Origin: Acidisphaera sp035272265
GTDB taxonomy: Bacteria > Pseudomonadota > Alphaproteobacteria > Acetobacterales > Acetobacteraceae
Assembly (NCBI GenBank): GCA_035272265.1
Contig: DATEQV010000179.1
Location: 1 to 7,919 of the forward strand
DNA: 7,919 bases
Direction: 5' to 3'
Shown here: positions 6,590 through 7,919 of the stretch, in pieces
How positions within the stretch are numbered: the first letter of the stretch is position 1
How the letters are laid out: every line of letters starts with the position of its first letter
The notes under the pieces: generated by a model
What the model was told of the DNA's origin: nothing
Databases searched by the model: none
Seen by the model: only the letters and a program-made list of their open reading frames with translations
Translations under genes and position numbers: made by a program

Positions 6590-7146
6590 GCAACCAGCGC
6601 CGTGTGCGGCGCGTCGAAGATCGACATCTCGCCGCGGCGCCGCCACGGGTTCCAGGCGAGGCGAGCGGATTCCAGGGAGTCCATCGCGGTCCAGTACAGC
6701 GACGCCTTCCGTCGCCCGAGCGGGCCGATCGACCAAGGGTCCAGCCCGTTCCAGGGCAGGAATGGACTCCGCCGCGCGAAGCCCCACACCTCGACCCTGC
6801 TCGACGGCCGCGTGCTGCCGCCGCGGGCGTGGAAGCCGAACGTGTCGGCGACGACGAGCGTATTGGCGGGAACCGGCAACTTCATTGGCGGCGGCAGGCC
6901 GAGCTGTTCGATCATATCCACCGAAATCCGAAACGAGCCGTGCCTCGTGTTGCCGTCGCCCGCGCCGGCGCTGACCGCAACGCTCATGCGTTGCTCCCAG
7001 TCGAGCCGGGCCTGGGTCAGCCGATGCGAGCCCGGCACGTACACGAACGGACCGTCCTCCTCGGCCACGTCGGTCAGAAAAAGCCATGCTTTCGCGGTCG
7101 GATGGAAGGTATCCGCGGTGCTGGCGGTGGCGATCACTTGGCACAC
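6586..7146 (-). CDS. PhyH-family (phytanoyl-CoA dioxygenase-like) Fe(II)/2-oxoglutarate enzyme, 5'-truncated
   Basis: The 186-residue frame carries the C-terminal two-thirds of a PhyH-type double-stranded beta-helix oxygenase; family members usually run about 250-300 residues. Recognisable stretches are ADTFHPTAKAWLFLTDV (11-27), DGPFVYVPGSHRLT (31-44), VVADTFGFHARG (98-109) with the likely distal iron ligand His106, and Arg117 in SSRVEVWGF for 2-oxoglutarate. Asp12 fits the Asp of the HxD motif, but the position two before it is Thr10 instead of His. The sequence before it (CQVIATAST) does not look like the family, so the proximal His and everything N-terminal seem lost. The only start is a GTG at 7146, with no ribosome-binding site; the frame is stopped by a TAG at 7168-7170. 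It heads the leftward gene series and overlaps the epimerase start as GTGA. It would have hydroxylated a sugar, lipid or amino substituent; in its present form it is probably inactive. Confidence 0.75.
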   Translation of the reverse strand: MCQVIATASTADTFHPTAKAWLFLTDVAEEDGPFVYVPGSHRLTQARLDWEQRMSVAVSAGAGDGNTRHGSFRISVDMIEQLGLPPPMKLPVPANTLVVADTFGFHARGGSTRPSSRVEVWGFARRSPFLPWNGLDPWSIGPLGRRKASLYWTAMDSLESARLAWNPWRRRGEMSIFDAPHTALVA

Positions 7147-7169
7147 CCTGCTGAAGATCCAGCCTGGCT

Positions 7170-7919
7170 ATGACCATTTGCCTCGCGTATTACTTGTGGT
7201 TCGTCGCCGCGGACCAGTACGTCGCCGAGTTCCGCTACTCGGTCAACCAGAGCACGCCGGCGCTGCCCGGAACCGCCACGCCGCAGGTCGGCATGAGCCA
7301 GGCTGCGGGCGCGCTGTCCAACCTCGCCTCGATGATGGGCGGGTCGTCCGCCGCGGTCACGCCGGGAGCGTCGCAGAACTTCGTCGTCGCCGACTACCTG
7401 ACGAGTCAGCAGGCGGTCGACGACCTGCAGAGACGGATCGACGTCAAGAGCCTTTACTCCCGGCGCCAGATCGACTGGTGGAGCCGCTTCGACCCATCCA
7501 AGCCCATCGAGAACTTCCTGCAGTATTTCACCTGGTACCTGTACTCCGACTACGATCAGGTGACCGGCCTCGCGGTGGCCAGAGTAAGAGCGTTCACGCC
7601 GCATGACGCGTGGCTGATCGCCAGTACGATGGCCAAGCAGGCGGAAGGCGTGGTCAACGAAGTGAACACCCGCGCCAACCAGGATGCGGTCCGATTCGCG
7701 GAGAACGAGGCGGCACAGGCACGGCTCAAGCTGGACAAGGTGAACGCGGAACTGCTGCAGTTCCGTACCGAGGAAGCGACCGTCAACCCGTATACAAGCC
7801 TCGTCAGCACGAACACGCAGATGGATCTGATGCTGCGGACCAATCTGGTCTCGCTCCAGACGCAGCTCGGCTCCTTCACGCAAGGCGGCGCGCCCGCGAA
7901 CTCGCCGGCGGCAAAAGCG
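7170..7919 (+). CDS. KpsE/CtrB/BexC-family capsule polysaccharide export inner-membrane protein (5'-truncated, 3' end off the right edge)
   Basis: The open frame gives 250 codons to the window edge. It begins with the second half of a membrane helix (TICLAYYLWFVAA), followed by the family's hallmark DQYVAEFRYSV (about 15-25). It then continues through ADYLTSQQAVDDLQRRIDV, YSRRQIDWWSRFDPSKPIENFLQYFTWYL, and a long helical, probably coiled-coil segment from about 145 to 235 containing NEVNTRANQDAVRFAENEAAQARLKLDKVNAELLQF. These are features of the periplasmic adaptor of ATP-driven group 2/3 capsule exporters, which links the KpsMT transporter to the outer-membrane channel. Normally a cytoplasmic tail and a full first membrane helix precede DQYV; here an in-frame TGA lies at 7152-7154 and the first ATG is 7170, with no ribosome-binding site, so the 5' end appears missing. 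The C-terminal second membrane helix would lie outside the window. Strand is opposite to all other genes. Confidence 0.82.
   Translation, partial: MTICLAYYLWFVAADQYVAEFRYSVNQSTPALPGTATPQVGMSQAAGALSNLASMMGGSSAAVTPGASQNFVVADYLTSQQAVDDLQRRIDVKSLYSRRQIDWWSRFDPSKPIENFLQYFTWYLYSDYDQVTGLAVARVRAFTPHDAWLIASTMAKQAEGVVNEVNTRANQDAVRFAENEAAQARLKLDKVNAELLQFRTEEATVNPYTSLVSTNTQMDLMLRTNLVSLQTQLGSFTQGGAPANSPAAKA

Noticed and set aside
6590..7177. N-terminal extension of the epimerase to a start at 7177
   Set aside because: It reads through the PhyH coding region out of frame, and the Rossmann motif begins right after the GTG at 6589.
5783..7606. A 607-codon open frame on the plus strand
   Set aside because: It runs antisense through the epimerase and PhyH genes, whose motifs are clear on the minus strand, then crosses the KpsE-like gene in the wrong frame. 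Its product is rich in Arg, Gly and His with no recognisable motifs, as expected from GC-rich shadow frames.
7134..7883. A 249-codon open frame on the minus strand at the right end
   Set aside because: It is antisense to the KpsE-like protein, whose DQYVAEFRYSV and coiled-coil sequence are convincing on the plus strand.

Overview
The DNA is very GC-rich with strongly GC3-biased codons. The gene content (ABC-type capsule export protein, glycosyltransferases, nucleotide-sugar epimerase, PhyH-type dioxygenase, membrane LTA-synthase-like phosphotransferase, type I polyketide synthase) suggests an alphaproteobacterium, perhaps Rhodospirillales/Acetobacteraceae or Methylobacterium-like. That placement rests on protein style only and is tentative. 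The window appears to lie inside a capsule or other surface-polysaccharide locus.

Layout, read on the minus strand from right to left: a 5'-truncated PhyH-family dioxygenase (6586-7146), an extended-SDR NAD(P)-dependent sugar epimerase/dehydratase (5675-6589), a 200-residue protein made of two copies of a 'GWAFDP'-type module (5076-5678), a GT4-like plus GT2 bifunctional glycosyltransferase broken by a frameshift (3209-5079), an LTA synthase/phosphoglycerol-transferase-like membrane protein (1614-3191), and the N-terminal 518 residues of a type I polyketide synthase (1-1556, running off the left edge). The first four are joined by three successive 4-nt GTGA stop/start overlaps. The last two follow after gaps of 17 and 57 nt, so all six look like one co-transcribed unit. 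On the plus strand at the right end lies a 5'-truncated KpsE/CtrB/BexC-family capsule export inner-membrane protein (7170-7919, running off the right edge).

Two lesions stand out. First, a perfect 17-bp tandem duplication (3956-3989) shifts the frame exactly at the GT4/GT2 boundary; removing one copy restores one continuous 617-residue protein. Second, the two right-hand genes meet head to head with only 23 bp between their first possible start codons. Both appear to lack N-terminal residues, which points to a rearrangement breakpoint or an assembly join near 7110-7180.

As a pathway, the epimerase would supply a nucleotide sugar, the glycosyltransferase(s) would build the glycan, the LTA-synthase-like enzyme would add a phospho-alcohol substituent outside the membrane, the KpsE-like protein would take part in export, and the PKS and dioxygenase would make or tailor an acyl or other decoration. 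This pathway is inferred from gene neighbourhood. No tRNA, rRNA, CRISPR array or insertion sequence was seen, and no gene-free stretch exceeds 60 nt.
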